A stretch of DNA of 64,000 bases from Pseudomonas sp. Irchel 3E20 (GCF_900187645.1 NZ_FYEE01000007.1:1-64000), one strand, 5' to 3'; positions 7,903 to 17,345 are shown, counted from the stretch's first letter. Numbers and translations are program-made. Notes: generated by a model from the letters alone, not told the origin.

Positions 7903-9291
7903 TCAGCGCAGGGGGATTGCCACCGATTCGAGAAGTTCTCCGCTGATGCCTTGGAAGTTCACCAGCACCTGTGTTTGCTGGATGCTGATGTGCGCAAAGT
8001 TGTCCTGGCTGATAACCGCGCTGGTCAGGGTGGGCGTGTAGTGGTCCGCCGACACGCTCTCCAGTGGGCGGTCAAGGATGAAGTCGCTGGTTTTGGCGTA
8101 GGGCAGGAGTTTGGAGTTGCAAAACGGCGAAGACACGATGGTGTGCACCAGAAAGTCTGCATCCTGGGTGTGGGTCAGTGCGCAGGTCATGGAGCCATGG
8201 ACATCGCCGGCGATGAAAATGACGTTTTGGATGCGGTGTGTCTGGATGGTGTCGAGAATCCGTTGGCGCTGGTCGGGGAAGAATTTCCAAGTGTCATCGC
8301 CATCGTTCTTGGCGTCGGGAAAGAACATCACGGTGGTGACGATGAACTTAACTCGGGCTTGGCTAGTGATGAGCCATTTAAGTAAGGCGGCCTCCTGTTC
8401 TTCGTCAAGTATGCGCCGGTTATTGGCGCTTAGTGATCTGCGGGTGCGGGTATCGAGCACGAACCATTCACAGTCGCCATTGGTGAATTGATAACCGTAG
8501 TGACTTGCAGGGGCGTGGCTAGAACCAACTTGCTCTGGTTGGGGGCCGTGGCTGTGTTGGTAAATCTCATAGGCGCGAATGGCATTGTCGTAGAGTGAGT
8601 TATCGGCACGGCTTTTTTTCGCGGGCCAGTTATCTTCAATTTCGTGGTCATCAAGAATCATGTAAGTAGGAACGTTGGCCATGAGGTTCTTGATATGGGG
8701 TTGGGAAAATGCGAGGCGATACTTATGCAGTATTTGGTTGTAACTTCGGTCGGGGGCGGCAAAGTTGAGGTCGTCCAAATAGACTTGGTCACCGATCATC
8801 AGTAAGCCGTCCAGTGGCGTGCTGGAATGCTCGGACAGTTCGTGAATGGATTTGAAAATACGATCTCCGAGTGCCGGCGCAGAAGGTATGCCCAGGGTAA
8901 CCCGCAGGTAGCGACAGGAGCCGATGACGTAGGTCAGTTCGGTGTCTTTTTGGCGGGTAGCGGTCTTGAACGAATAGAGCGCTTCAGGCCAGTCCAGTGA
9001 TAGATCGTTGGGGAAACCCGTGACGTCTTTGTCATGGGGGGCGCTGAACCAGCCTGCCTGGAATTCATAGCGGGCATCCTCACGCAGGTCATCCAAGGCA
9101 ATGACGGCGGTCATGTCTTGCTGTTCGAAAAGCTCCGCAAAATGTGGGTCCGACCAAGTATCTGTGCCGCGCAGGCGATAACGCAGGGCGCAATAAGATG
9201 ACTCTGAGGGAACGTGTTCGCCCCGTAGAAATATGCGTGTGCTGTGCAGCGTTGTATGGCCGACAATAGGCCCGACAGTGGCGCTAATCAT
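7903..9291 (-). CDS. PhoD-like metallophosphatase (alkaline phosphatase D family), probably cytoplasmic
   Basis: 462 residues. An N-terminal beta domain (VGPIVGHTTLHSTRIFLRG, residues 6-24) precedes a calcineurin-like phosphatase domain with GSCRY, MIGDQVYLDD, ILDDHEIEDNW and FIAGDVHGS, the expected metal ligands of the PhoD group. No Tat or Sec signal peptide is seen, unlike classical secreted PhoD, so the substrate is likely intracellular and unknown. A good ribosome site (AAAGGA) precedes the ATG at 9291. The gene lies between dipA and aceF, which are adjacent in PAO1 from memory, and its DNA is visibly richer in A+T than its neighbours. Both points suggest acquisition by transfer. Confidence 0.85.
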   Translation of the reverse strand: MISATVGPIVGHTTLHSTRIFLRGEHVPSESSYCALRYRLRGTDTWSDPHFAELFEQQDMTAVIALDDLREDARYEFQAGWFSAPHDKDVTGFPNDLSLDWPEALYSFKTATRQKDTELTYVIGSCRYLRVTLGIPSAPALGDRIFKSIHELSEHSSTPLDGLLMIGDQVYLDDLNFAAPDRSYNQILHKYRLAFSQPHIKNLMANVPTYMILDDHEIEDNWPAKKSRADNSLYDNAIRAYEIYQHSHGPQPEQVGSSHAPASHYGYQFTNGDCEWFVLDTRTRRSLSANNRRILDEEQEAALLKWLITSQARVKFIVTTVMFFPDAKNDGDDTWKFFPDQRQRILDTIQTHRIQNVIFIAGDVHGSMTCALTHTQDADFLVHTIVSSPFCNSKLLPYAKTSDFILDRPLESVSADHYTPTLTSAVISQDNFAHISIQQTQVLVNFQGISGELLESVAIPLR

Positions 9292-9623
9292 ATTCGAATC
9301 CTTTCGATATATGGGGGGGTGGGTTTTTTCTCCGAGTGGGAGTGCGTGAATAAAGGCTAGTAAGTTGCGCAGGGTTGCTGTTTTAGAAAGAGCGCCAATT
9401 GCTGTGTTCTATTGGACTTTATAGGTTGCACACTTTGCTTTGCCTGGGTGGGCTGAAGGTAACTGTGGTGTGGGAAAGTTCAGGCTTGCTGTCAGGCCTC
9501 TAAGAGTGACGAGGATATTGGCGGGCAAAAAAAGCCCCGCCACAGGGGCGGGGTTGAGGTACGAGCGTGGCGCTCGGAAAACGTGGAGCCCAACGGCCCT
9601 GCGCAAGGCAGGGCCGGCGGGTG
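9292..9623. other. Intergenic region upstream of the PhoD-like gene and downstream of aceF
   Basis: A 332-bp gap. Its right part holds the intrinsic terminator of aceEF (9527-9555). The rest is A+T-richer than the surroundings and should include the promoter of the phosphatase gene; no operator or coding sequence could be supported in it. Confidence 0.5.
9527..9555 (-). terminator. Rho-independent terminator of aceE-aceF
   Basis: Read on the minus strand, a 7-bp GC stem (CCCCGCC and GGCGGGG, 9535-9541 and 9547-9553) with a 5-base loop is followed by C and seven U residues (9527-9533). It lies about 70 bp after the aceF stop. Confidence 0.9.
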
Positions 9624-11252
9624 TTACAGCAGGATGGTGCGGATATCGGCCAGCAGGTCGCTCAGACGCTTGGTGAAGCGTGCGGCGGCTGCGCCGTTGA
9701 TGACACGGTGATCGTAGGACAGCGACAACGGCAGCATCAGTTTCGGCTGGAAGGCTTTGCCATCCCAGACGGGCTGGATGGTGGCCTTGGAGACACCGAG
9801 GATCGCCACTTCCGGGGCGTTGACGATCGGCGTGAAACCGGTGCCGCCAATGTGCCCGAGGCTGGAAATGGTGAAGCAGGCGCCTTGCATGTCGTCGGCG
9901 GTGAGCTTCTTGTCGCGCGCCTTGGCGGCCAGCGCAGCGGCCTCGGCGGCCAGTTGTAGCAAGCTCTTCTGGTCGACGTTTTTGATGACCGGCACCAGCA
10001 GGCCTTCGGGGGTGTCGACGGCAAAGCCGATGTGCACGTACTTCTTGCGGATGATCGCCTTGCCACTCGGGGCCAGGGAACTGTTGAAGTCCGGCATTTC
10101 CTTGAGCAGGTGCGCGCAGGACTTGAGCAGCAGTGGCAGCACGGTGAGCTTGACGCCGGCCTTTTCGGCCACGGCTTTCTGTGCGACACGGAAGGCTTCC
10201 AGCTCGGTGATGTCAGCCTGGTCGAACTGGGTCACGTGGGGGATGTTCAGCCAGCTGCGGTGCAGGCTCGACGCGCCGATCTGCATCAGGCGAGTCATCG
10301 GCACTTCTTCGGTTTCGCCGAAGCGGCTGAAATCCACTACCGGGATCGGTGGGATGCCCGCGCCGCCGGTCGCACCGGCCGGTGCTTCCTTGGCCTTCTG
10401 CATCATGGCTTTGACGTAGACCTGCACGTCTTCTTTGAGCACGCGGCCGTGGGGGCCGGTAGGGCTGACGGCGCTCAGTTCAACGCCGAACTCACGGGCC
10501 AGTTGGCGCACCGCAGGGCCGGCGTGAGCCTTGGCACCGCTTGGCGCTGGCGCAGCCACCGGGGCTGGCGCGGCTTCGGCCTTGGCGGCCGGCGCAGGTG
10601 CGGCGGCAGGCGCTTCAGCCTTGGGCGCAGGTGCCGCAGCGGCAGGCGCTGGGGCGGCCGGGGCAGCAGCGCCCTGGACCTTGAGCTTGAGGATGAAGTC
10701 GCCAGTACCGACTTCGTCTTCGAGCTTGACGCCGATGCTTTCCACGATGCCGGCAGCCGGCGACGGGATTTCCATGCTGGCCTTGTCCGACTCAAGGGTA
10801 ATCAGCGACTGGTCGGCCTCGACGCTGTCGCCGACCTTGACCAGTAGCTCGATGATCTTGGCCTTGCCCGAGGAACCGATGTCCGGGACGTGGATGTCCT
10901 GGACAGTCGCGGCCGCCGGTGCAGCGGCCGGTGCCGCAGGGGCCTGGGCAGCAGCCGGTTTTTCCGCGGGTGCGGGGGCTGCGGCAGGCGTGGTGGCCTC
11001 AGGTGCCGCAGCAGCGGCGCCCTCGACTTCCAGCTCCAGCAGTTCGTCGCCTTCTTTGAGGCGGTCGCCCAGTTTCACTTTCAGGCTCTTGACCACGCCG
11101 GCCTTGGGAGCAGGGATTTCCATGCTCGCCTTGTCCGACTCCAGGGTCAGGATGCTCTGGTCGGCTTCGATGGTGTCGCCGACTTTGACAAACAGTTCAA
11201 TGACTTCACCTTCACCGCTGCCGATGTCAGGTACGCGAATGAGTTCGCTCAC
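9624..11252 (-). CDS. aceF: Dihydrolipoamide acetyltransferase, E2 of pyruvate dehydrogenase
   Basis: 542 residues. Two lipoyl domains are visible (about 1-75 and 118-192), each with the lipoylated lysine in ESDKASMEIP. They are joined by long Ala/Pro linkers, which are a source of spurious frames on the other strand. A peripheral subunit-binding domain follows (AVRQLAREFGVEL, about 240-275), then the catalytic acyltransferase domain ending near LSYDHRVINGAAAARF with the active-site histidine. It transfers the acetyl group from E1-bound TPP to CoA. It is 11 bp downstream of aceE in one operon closed by the terminator at 9527-9555. Two lipoyl domains are the usual number for pseudomonads. Confidence 0.97.
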   Translation of the reverse strand: MSELIRVPDIGSGEGEVIELFVKVGDTIEADQSILTLESDKASMEIPAPKAGVVKSLKVKLGDRLKEGDELLELEVEGAAAAAPEATTPAAAPAPAEKPAAAQAPAAPAAAPAAATVQDIHVPDIGSSGKAKIIELLVKVGDSVEADQSLITLESDKASMEIPSPAAGIVESIGVKLEDEVGTGDFILKLKVQGAAAPAAPAPAAAAPAPKAEAPAAAPAPAAKAEAAPAPVAAPAPSGAKAHAGPAVRQLAREFGVELSAVSPTGPHGRVLKEDVQVYVKAMMQKAKEAPAGATGGAGIPPIPVVDFSRFGETEEVPMTRLMQIGASSLHRSWLNIPHVTQFDQADITELEAFRVAQKAVAEKAGVKLTVLPLLLKSCAHLLKEMPDFNSSLAPSGKAIIRKKYVHIGFAVDTPEGLLVPVIKNVDQKSLLQLAAEAAALAAKARDKKLTADDMQGACFTISSLGHIGGTGFTPIVNAPEVAILGVSKATIQPVWDGKAFQPKLMLPLSLSYDHRVINGAAAARFTKRLSDLLADIRTILL

Positions 11253-11263
11253 AAAAATTCTCC

Positions 11264-13909
11264 TCAGCAGTCCAGTGGGTTGCGTTTTTCCGGGTTGATA
11301 CCGAACTTGACGATGGCCTCGGCCACCACCTTGGGTTCGATGTCACCACGGTCAGCCAAGGCTTCCAGGGCTGCCAACACCACGAAGTGACGGTCAACCT
11401 CGAAGAAGTGACGCAGCTTCTTACGGCTGTCACTGCGGCCGAAACCATCGGTGCCCAGGACTTTGAATTCCTTGGACGGGACCCACTGGCGAATCTGTTC
11501 GGCGAACAACTTCATGTAGTCGGTGGAGGCGATGACCGGACCCTTACGGCCGCTCAGGCACTCTTCGACGTAGCTCAGCGCAGGCTTCTGGCCTGGGTGC
11601 AGGCGGTTGCTGCGCTCCACGGCGAGGCCGTCGCGACGCAGTTCGTTGAAGCTGGTCACGCTCCATACGTCGGCGCCGATGTTGAACTCTTCGCGCAGGA
11701 TCTTCGCCGCTTCGCGCACTTCACGCAGGATGGTGCCGGAGCCCATCAGTTGCACGTGGTGGGCCGCTTCGCGGGTGTCTTCTTCAAGCAGGTACATGCC
11801 CTTGACGATGCCTTCCTCGACACCGGCCGGCATGGCTGGCTGCTGGTAGGACTCGTTCATCACGGTGATGTAGTAGAAAACGTCCTGTTGCTCTTCGGTC
11901 ATTTTCTTCATGCCGTCCTGGATGATGACCGCCAGCTCATAGCCGTAGGTCGGATCAAAGGTACGGCAGTTCGGGATGGTACCCGCCAGGATGTGGCTGT
12001 GACCGTCTTCGTGTTGCAGGCCTTCGCCGTTGAGCGTGGTGCGCCCGGCGGTGCCACCGATCAGGAAACCACGGGTGCGGCTGTCGCCAGCGGCCCAGGC
12101 CAGGTCGCCAATGCGCTGGAAGCCGAACATCGAGTAGAAGATGTAGAACGGCAGCATCGGCTGGTTGTGGCTGGAGTACGACGTACCGGCAGCGATGAAG
12201 GAACTCATGGCGCCCGCTTCGTTGATGCCTTCTTCGAGGATCTGGCCCTTCTTGTCTTCGCGGTAGAACATCACCTGGTCTTTATCGACGGGCTCGTAGA
12301 GCTGGCCGACGGAGGAGTAGATGCCCAGTTGGCGGAACATGCCTTCCATGCCGAAGGTACGGGCTTCGTCCGGGATGATCGGCACGATGCGTGGGCCGAT
12401 TTCCTTGTCCTTGACCAGTTGCGCCAGGATGCGCACGAAGGCCATGGTGGTGGAGATTTCACGGTCGCCCGAGCCGTCCAGGATCGCCTTGAGGGTGTCC
12501 AGGGGCGGCGTCGGGATGCTGATGCTCTTGGCGCGGCGCTGTGGCACGAAACCACCCAGTGCGGTGCGGCGTTCGCTCAGGTAACGGGCTTCGGCGCTGC
12601 CTTCTTCGGGTTTGAAGAACGGCAGGTTTTCCAGCTCATCGTCCTTGACCGGGATGTCGAAGCGGTCGCGGAACAACTTCAGGCTGTCGACATCGACTTT
12701 CTTGGTGTTGTGCGCGGTGTTCTTCGCTTCGCCGGCGCCAGTGCCATAACCCTTGATGGTCTTGGCCAGGATCACGGTCGGCTGTTCTTTGTGGTTGACC
12801 GCTTGGTGGTACGCCGCGTAGACCTTGTACGGGTCGTGGCCGCCACGGTTGAGCTTCCAGATCTCGTCGTCGGACAAGTCGGCAACCATCGCCTTGAGTT
12901 CAGGGGTGTTGAAGAAGTGCTCACGGACGAACGCGCCGTCCTTGGCCTTGTAGTTCTGGTATTCGCCGTCGATGACTTCGTCCATGCGACGTTGCAGGAT
13001 GCCGTCCACGTCCTTGGCCAGCAGTGGGTCCCAGAAACGGCCCCAGATGACTTTGGTCACGTTCCACTGGGCGCCACGGAACACGCCTTCGAGTTCCTGG
13101 ATGATCTTGCCGTTGCCGCGAACCGGGCCGTCGAGGCGCTGCAGGTTGCAGTTGATGACGAAGATCAGGTTGTCGAGCTTCTCGCGGCCGGCCAGGGAGA
13201 TGGCGCCCAGGGATTCGGGCTCGTCGCACTCGCCGTCACCCAGGAAGCACCAGACTTTCTGCTTGCCGGCGGGGATGAAGCCGCGTGCTTCCAGGTACTT
13301 CATGAAGCGTGCCTGGTAGATCGCCTGGATCGGGCCCAGGCCCATGGACACGGTGGGGAACTGCCAGAAATCAGGCATCAGCCAAGGGTGCGGGTACGAC
13401 GAGAGGCCGCCACCGTCCACTTCCTGGCGGAAGTTGTTCATTTGCTCTTCGGTAATGCGGCCTTCCATGAACGCACGGGCGTAGACGCCTGGCGAGGTGT
13501 GGCCCTGGAAGTAGATCAGGTCGCCGCCGTGTTCGTCGGTGGGGGCCTGGAAGAAGTAGTTGAAGCCGATGTCATACAGGGTTGCGCTGGAGGCGAAGCT
13601 GGAGATGTGACCGCCCAGGTCAGAATCTTTCAAGTTCGTGCGCATCACCATGGCCATCGCGTTCCAGCGTACCAGCGAGCGAATGCGGCGTTCCATGAAC
13701 AGGTCGCCAGGCATGCGTGCTTCGTGGGTAACGGGGATGGTGTTGCGGTACGGCGTGGTGATGGCGTAGGGCAGTTGCGAGCCGCTGCGGGTCGCGAGTT
13801 CGCCCATACGGGTCATCAGATAGTGAGCACGGTCTTCGCCTTCTTTGTCGAGAACCGATTCCAGGGCGTCCAGCCATTCCTGGGTTTCGACGGGATCGAG
13901 GTCTTGCAT
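11264..13909 (-). CDS. aceE: Pyruvate dehydrogenase E1 component (homodimeric)
   Basis: 881 residues, full length for the AceE homodimeric type. The TPP-binding motif begins GDGECDEPE and continues to NLIFVINCNLQRLDG; the N-terminal region starts with DPVETQEWLDAL. It decarboxylates pyruvate and passes the acetyl unit to AceF lipoyl groups. An upstream GGAG sequence supports the ATG at 13909. First gene of the aceEF operon, divergent from glnE. Two palindromes of GntR type upstream (14021-14035 and 14074-14086) suggest control by a pyruvate- or lactate-type regulator, which is an inference. Confidence 0.97.
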   Translation of the reverse strand: MQDLDPVETQEWLDALESVLDKEGEDRAHYLMTRMGELATRSGSQLPYAITTPYRNTIPVTHEARMPGDLFMERRIRSLVRWNAMAMVMRTNLKDSDLGGHISSFASSATLYDIGFNYFFQAPTDEHGGDLIYFQGHTSPGVYARAFMEGRITEEQMNNFRQEVDGGGLSSYPHPWLMPDFWQFPTVSMGLGPIQAIYQARFMKYLEARGFIPAGKQKVWCFLGDGECDEPESLGAISLAGREKLDNLIFVINCNLQRLDGPVRGNGKIIQELEGVFRGAQWNVTKVIWGRFWDPLLAKDVDGILQRRMDEVIDGEYQNYKAKDGAFVREHFFNTPELKAMVADLSDDEIWKLNRGGHDPYKVYAAYHQAVNHKEQPTVILAKTIKGYGTGAGEAKNTAHNTKKVDVDSLKLFRDRFDIPVKDDELENLPFFKPEEGSAEARYLSERRTALGGFVPQRRAKSISIPTPPLDTLKAILDGSGDREISTTMAFVRILAQLVKDKEIGPRIVPIIPDEARTFGMEGMFRQLGIYSSVGQLYEPVDKDQVMFYREDKKGQILEEGINEAGAMSSFIAAGTSYSSHNQPMLPFYIFYSMFGFQRIGDLAWAAGDSRTRGFLIGGTAGRTTLNGEGLQHEDGHSHILAGTIPNCRTFDPTYGYELAVIIQDGMKKMTEEQQDVFYYITVMNESYQQPAMPAGVEEGIVKGMYLLEEDTREAAHHVQLMGSGTILREVREAAKILREEFNIGADVWSVTSFNELRRDGLAVERSNRLHPGQKPALSYVEECLSGRKGPVIASTDYMKLFAEQIRQWVPSKEFKVLGTDGFGRSDSRKKLRHFFEVDRHFVVLAALEALADRGDIEPKVVAEAIVKFGINPEKRNPLDC

Positions 13910-14020
13910 GGCTTGCTCCAGGGCGGAAAGGCTACCAGAATCGGTTGCCTGAGTTTGCGACTGGCCTTGTGGGCAGACGACATAAAATTCTTGGATGGCC
14001 GGCAGGTTGTTCCGGCGTCG

Positions 14021-14035
14021 TGTAGTTTTACTACA
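14021..14035. promoter_or_regulatory. Putative GntR/FadR-type operator, copy 1
   Basis: TGTAGTTTTACTACA is a perfect palindrome of 6-bp arms around TTT. The inner GT-N3-AC arrangement is the pattern bound by FadR-subfamily GntR regulators such as PdhR and LldR. It lies 112 bp upstream of the aceE start. Confidence 0.55.
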
Positions 14036-14073
14036 AATCGTCGGCCATTTCAGCCCTTCGGATGTATAGACGA

Positions 14074-14086
14074 GTAGTAAAACTAC
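14074..14086. promoter_or_regulatory. Putative GntR/FadR-type operator, copy 2
   Basis: GTAGTAAAACTAC has 5-bp arms around AAA and is the reverse complement of the core of copy 1. The centres are 52 bp apart, close to five helical turns, so bound proteins would face the same side of the DNA. Confidence 0.5.
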
Positions 14087-14294
14087 AGAAGAGTGACCCG
14101 TCTGCTCCTATTGGTTGATGAGAAAAAACGTTATTGCAGGTCTTTGTCGAGCAATGAAAGGTGACGGGTTGATGTTCGCTACCAAAAAAATACAGTTTTC
14201 AGCTATTTCTAACTTTTGTTGGACAGTCAGTCAGGTAGCGCTTTTCGGGCGTTCACTACATTGCCCTCTTTCTAATGCCGACCAAGGATAGACC

Positions 14295-17234
14295 ATGAGC
14301 CTGCCCCCGTTGACCGAACTGCCGGCCATTCTCCTGCCATTGGTCAGCCGCGCCGAGCAGGCGTTTCGCGCCGCCGTGGCAGCCCTTGACGATGACCATG
14401 GCCTGGCCGCCTGGCCCGCCGAGCGTTGGGCGGCCTTTGCCCGCGTCACGGCAGCCAGCGACTTCGTGATTGAACAGAGTGTGCGTGACCCTTTGATGTT
14501 GCTGGCGCTGGTGCAGTCCGGCGAGTTGGACCGCGCCTATGGGCCGGGCGAGTTGTGCGCGCAGATCGCCAGCGCCGTGGCGGCCGCCGACACCGATGAT
14601 GAGCTGGCTCGCATCCTGCGCCGCCAGCGCACGCGCCACCAGGTGCGGATCATCTGGCGCGACCTGACCCGCCAGGCTGACCTGGTGCAGACCTGCCGCG
14701 ACCTTTCGGACATGGCCGACGCCTGCATCGACCAAGCCTATCAATGGTTGTACCTGCGCCATTGCCAACAGTTCGGCACGCCCACCGGCGCGCGCAGCGG
14801 CGAGCCGCAGCCGATGGTAATCCTGGGCATGGGCAAGTTGGGTGCGGTGGAACTCAACCTGTCTTCGGACATCGACCTGATCTTCGCCTACCCCGAGGGC
14901 GGCGAGACGGTGGGGGTCAAGCGTGCGCTGGACAACCAGGAGTTCTTCATCCGCCTGGGCCAGCGCCTGATAAAAGCCCTCGACCCGATGACCGTCGATG
15001 GCTTCGTTTTTCGCGTCGATATGCGCCTGCGGCCCTATGGCTCGTCCGGTGCCCTGGTGCTGAGCTTCAATGCGCTGGAGCAGTACTACCAGGACCAGGG
15101 CCGCGACTGGGAACGCTACGCGATGATTAAGGCGCGGGTGGTGGCGGGCGACCAGGTGGCCGGCGGGCATCTGCTCGACCTGCTGCGGCCCTTCGTTTAC
15201 CGGCGTTACCTGGACTTCTCCGCGATCGAAGCGCTGCGCACCATGAAGCAGTTGATCCAGCAGGAAGTGCGGCGCAAGGGCATGGCCGACAACATCAAGC
15301 TTGGCTCCGGCGGCATCCGCGAGGTGGAGTTCATCGCCCAGGCCTTTCAACTGATCCACGGCGGCCGCGACCTGAGCCTGCAACAGCGGCCTCTATTAAA
15401 GGTGCTTGGCACTCTCGAAGGGCAGGGCTACCTGCCGCCGGCAGTGGTCGGCGAGTTGCGCGAAGGTTATGAGTTCCTGCGTTACACCGAGCACGCGATC
15501 CAGGCGATTGCCGACCGCCAGACCCAAATGCTCCCCGATGGCGAGCAGGATCAGGCGCGCATCGCCTTCATGCTCGGCTTTACCGACTGGGCGGCGTTCC
15601 ACGAACAACTGATGTACTGGCGCAGCCGGGTGGATTGGCATTTCCGCCAGGTTATCGCCGACCCGGATGAAGACGAAGGCGAGGAAAGCGAAGTGGTGGT
15701 CGGCGGCGAATGGCTGCCGCTGTGGGAGGACGCCCAGGACGAAGAGGCCGCGTGCCGGCAATTGCACGAGGGCGGTTTTGTCGATGGCCCCAAGGCCCTC
15801 AAAGCCTTGGCCGGCCTGCGTGGTAGCCCGCAGTTGCGGGCCATGCAGCGCTTGGGTCGCGAGCGCCTGGATGCGTTCATTCCCCGTTTGCTGGCCCAGG
15901 CTGTAGAGCACGCCGACCCGGACCTGGTGCTCGAACGGGTACTGCCGCTGGTGGAAGCGGTGGCGCGGCGTTCGGCCTACCTGGTGCTGCTCACGGAAAA
16001 CCCCGGGGCCTTGCGCCGCCTGCTGACGCTATGTGCCGCCAGCCCCTGGATCGCCGAGCAGATCACCCGTTTTCCGCTGCTGCTCGACGAGTTGCTCAAC
16101 GAGGGGCGCCTGTTCAAGCCGCCCCTGGCGCCGGAGTTGGCCGCCGAATTGCGCGAGCGCCTGACGCGCATTCCCGAGGATGACCTGGAGCAGCAGATGG
16201 AGGCCCTGCGCCATTTCAAACTGGCCCACCGTTTGCGCGTCGCAGCCTCGGAAATCGCCGGCAGCCTGCCGTTGATGAAAGTCAGCGACTACCTGACCTG
16301 GCTCGCCGAGGCGATTCTCGAACAAGTGCTGGCCCTGGCCTGGCGTCAGACCGTGGCCAAGTACGGCGTGCCGCAACGCACCGACGGCACCCTGTGCGAC
16401 CCGGGCTTCATCATCGTCGGCTACGGCAAGGTGGGTGGCCTGGAGCTGGGCCACGGCTCGGACCTGGACCTGGTGTTCATCCACGACGGCGACCCGCAGG
16501 CCGAGACCGATGGCGCCAAACCCATCGACGGCGCGCAGTTTTTCACCCGTCTGGGCCAGCGCATCATTCACCTACTGACCACCCAGACCAACTCCGGCCA
16601 GCTCTACGAAGTGGACATGCGCCTGCGACCTTCGGGCGCATCCGGGCTGCTAGTCAGCTCCCTCGGCGCCTTCGAGCGCTATCAGTTGAACGAGGCCTGG
16701 ACCTGGGAGCACCAAGCCCTGGTACGGGCGCGGGTGTTGGTGGGCAGTGAGGAGGTGGGCCGCGCCTTCGAGCAGGTGCGCGCCCGGGTACTGGGGCGCG
16801 AGCAGGATCTGCCCAAGCTGCGCCAGGAAGTCAGCGAGATGCGCGCCAAGATGCGCGACAACCTCGGCACCAAGGCCACGGCGGCCGGCACGGGCGCCAA
16901 TGCCTTCCAGGCCAGCGCACCGTTCGACCTCAAGCAGGACGCCGGAGGTATCGTCGATATTGAATTTATGGTGCAATACGCCGCTTTGGCGTGGTCTGCG
17001 CAACATCCGTCGTTGCTGCGCTACACCGACAATATCCGCATTCTGGAAGGGCTGGAGCAGGCAGGGCTGATGCCCGTGGCCGATGCCAGCCTGCTGCGCG
17101 AGGTGTACAAGGCCTACCGCGCCGCCGCGCACCGCCAGGCCTTGCAGAACGAGGCTGGCGTGGTGGCAGGGGACCAGTTCGTGGACGAACGCCAGCAAGT
17201 CCTGCGGATTTGGCGCGAGCTGGGGCTAAGCTGA
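14295..17234 (+). CDS. glnE: Bifunctional glutamine synthetase adenylyltransferase/deadenylase
   Basis: 979 residues, full length. Two nucleotidyltransferase domains are visible: an N-terminal one with GxLGAVELNLSSDIDLIFAY (about 180-200), which removes AMP from glutamine synthetase, and a C-terminal one with GSDLDLVFIHDGD (about 720-735), which adds it. The two act with PII protein in nitrogen control. Start ATG at 14295 with AAGGA upstream. It is followed after 111 bp by waaF. In PAO1, from memory, ilvE lies between them; it is not here, which is also the case in P. putida-type genomes. Confidence 0.97.
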   Translation: MSLPPLTELPAILLPLVSRAEQAFRAAVAALDDDHGLAAWPAERWAAFARVTAASDFVIEQSVRDPLMLLALVQSGELDRAYGPGELCAQIASAVAAADTDDELARILRRQRTRHQVRIIWRDLTRQADLVQTCRDLSDMADACIDQAYQWLYLRHCQQFGTPTGARSGEPQPMVILGMGKLGAVELNLSSDIDLIFAYPEGGETVGVKRALDNQEFFIRLGQRLIKALDPMTVDGFVFRVDMRLRPYGSSGALVLSFNALEQYYQDQGRDWERYAMIKARVVAGDQVAGGHLLDLLRPFVYRRYLDFSAIEALRTMKQLIQQEVRRKGMADNIKLGSGGIREVEFIAQAFQLIHGGRDLSLQQRPLLKVLGTLEGQGYLPPAVVGELREGYEFLRYTEHAIQAIADRQTQMLPDGEQDQARIAFMLGFTDWAAFHEQLMYWRSRVDWHFRQVIADPDEDEGEESEVVVGGEWLPLWEDAQDEEAACRQLHEGGFVDGPKALKALAGLRGSPQLRAMQRLGRERLDAFIPRLLAQAVEHADPDLVLERVLPLVEAVARRSAYLVLLTENPGALRRLLTLCAASPWIAEQITRFPLLLDELLNEGRLFKPPLAPELAAELRERLTRIPEDDLEQQMEALRHFKLAHRLRVAASEIAGSLPLMKVSDYLTWLAEAILEQVLALAWRQTVAKYGVPQRTDGTLCDPGFIIVGYGKVGGLELGHGSDLDLVFIHDGDPQAETDGAKPIDGAQFFTRLGQRIIHLLTTQTNSGQLYEVDMRLRPSGASGLLVSSLGAFERYQLNEAWTWEHQALVRARVLVGSEEVGRAFEQVRARVLGREQDLPKLRQEVSEMRAKMRDNLGTKATAAGTGANAFQASAPFDLKQDAGGIVDIEFMVQYAALAWSAQHPSLLRYTDNIRILEGLEQAGLMPVADASLLREVYKAYRAAAHRQALQNEAGVVAGDQFVDERQQVLRIWRELGLS

Positions 17235-17243
17235 TGCGGGCGA

Positions 17244-17326
17244 CGCACATCTAATGTGCGAGCGGCGCCCCACTGGGGGCGCCGCTTCACAATGACTATC
17301 GAGGCGGGGAGGCGTAAGCCTCCCCG
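17244..17326. repeat. Three adjacent perfect hairpins between glnE and waaF
   Basis: Within the 111-bp gap lie CGCACAT-CTA-ATGTGCG (17244-17260), GCGGCGCCCC-ACTG-GGGGCGCCGC (17262-17285) and CGGGGAGGC-GTAA-GCCTCCCCG (17305-17326). All stems are perfect. None has a following U-tract. They fall in the leader of the waaF operon or between the two reading frames of one transcript, where they could limit read-through or stabilise the message. Confidence 0.75.
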
Positions 17327-17345
17327 TATCGTTTGTGGGAACTAC

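Larger units (their letters stand above)
13910..14294. other. Divergent control region between aceE and glnE
   Basis: 385 bp without a gene. It contains two matching palindromes with a TTT/AAA centre (listed separately) closer to the aceE side, and an A+T-rich stretch (about 14110-14220) that probably holds the promoter of glnE. The ribosome site AAGGA precedes the glnE ATG. No other coding sequence was supported. Confidence 0.6.

Noticed and set aside
11387..14077. Very long open frame on the plus strand opposite aceE (about 896 codons)
   Set aside because: It is antisense to a well-conserved gene, has no recognisable domain and arises from GC-rich codon structure.
17235..17345. Missing ilvE between glnE and waaF as a deletion scar
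   Set aside because: ilvE is in this place in PAO1 from memory, but other pseudomonads also lack it here, so no scar can be claimed.
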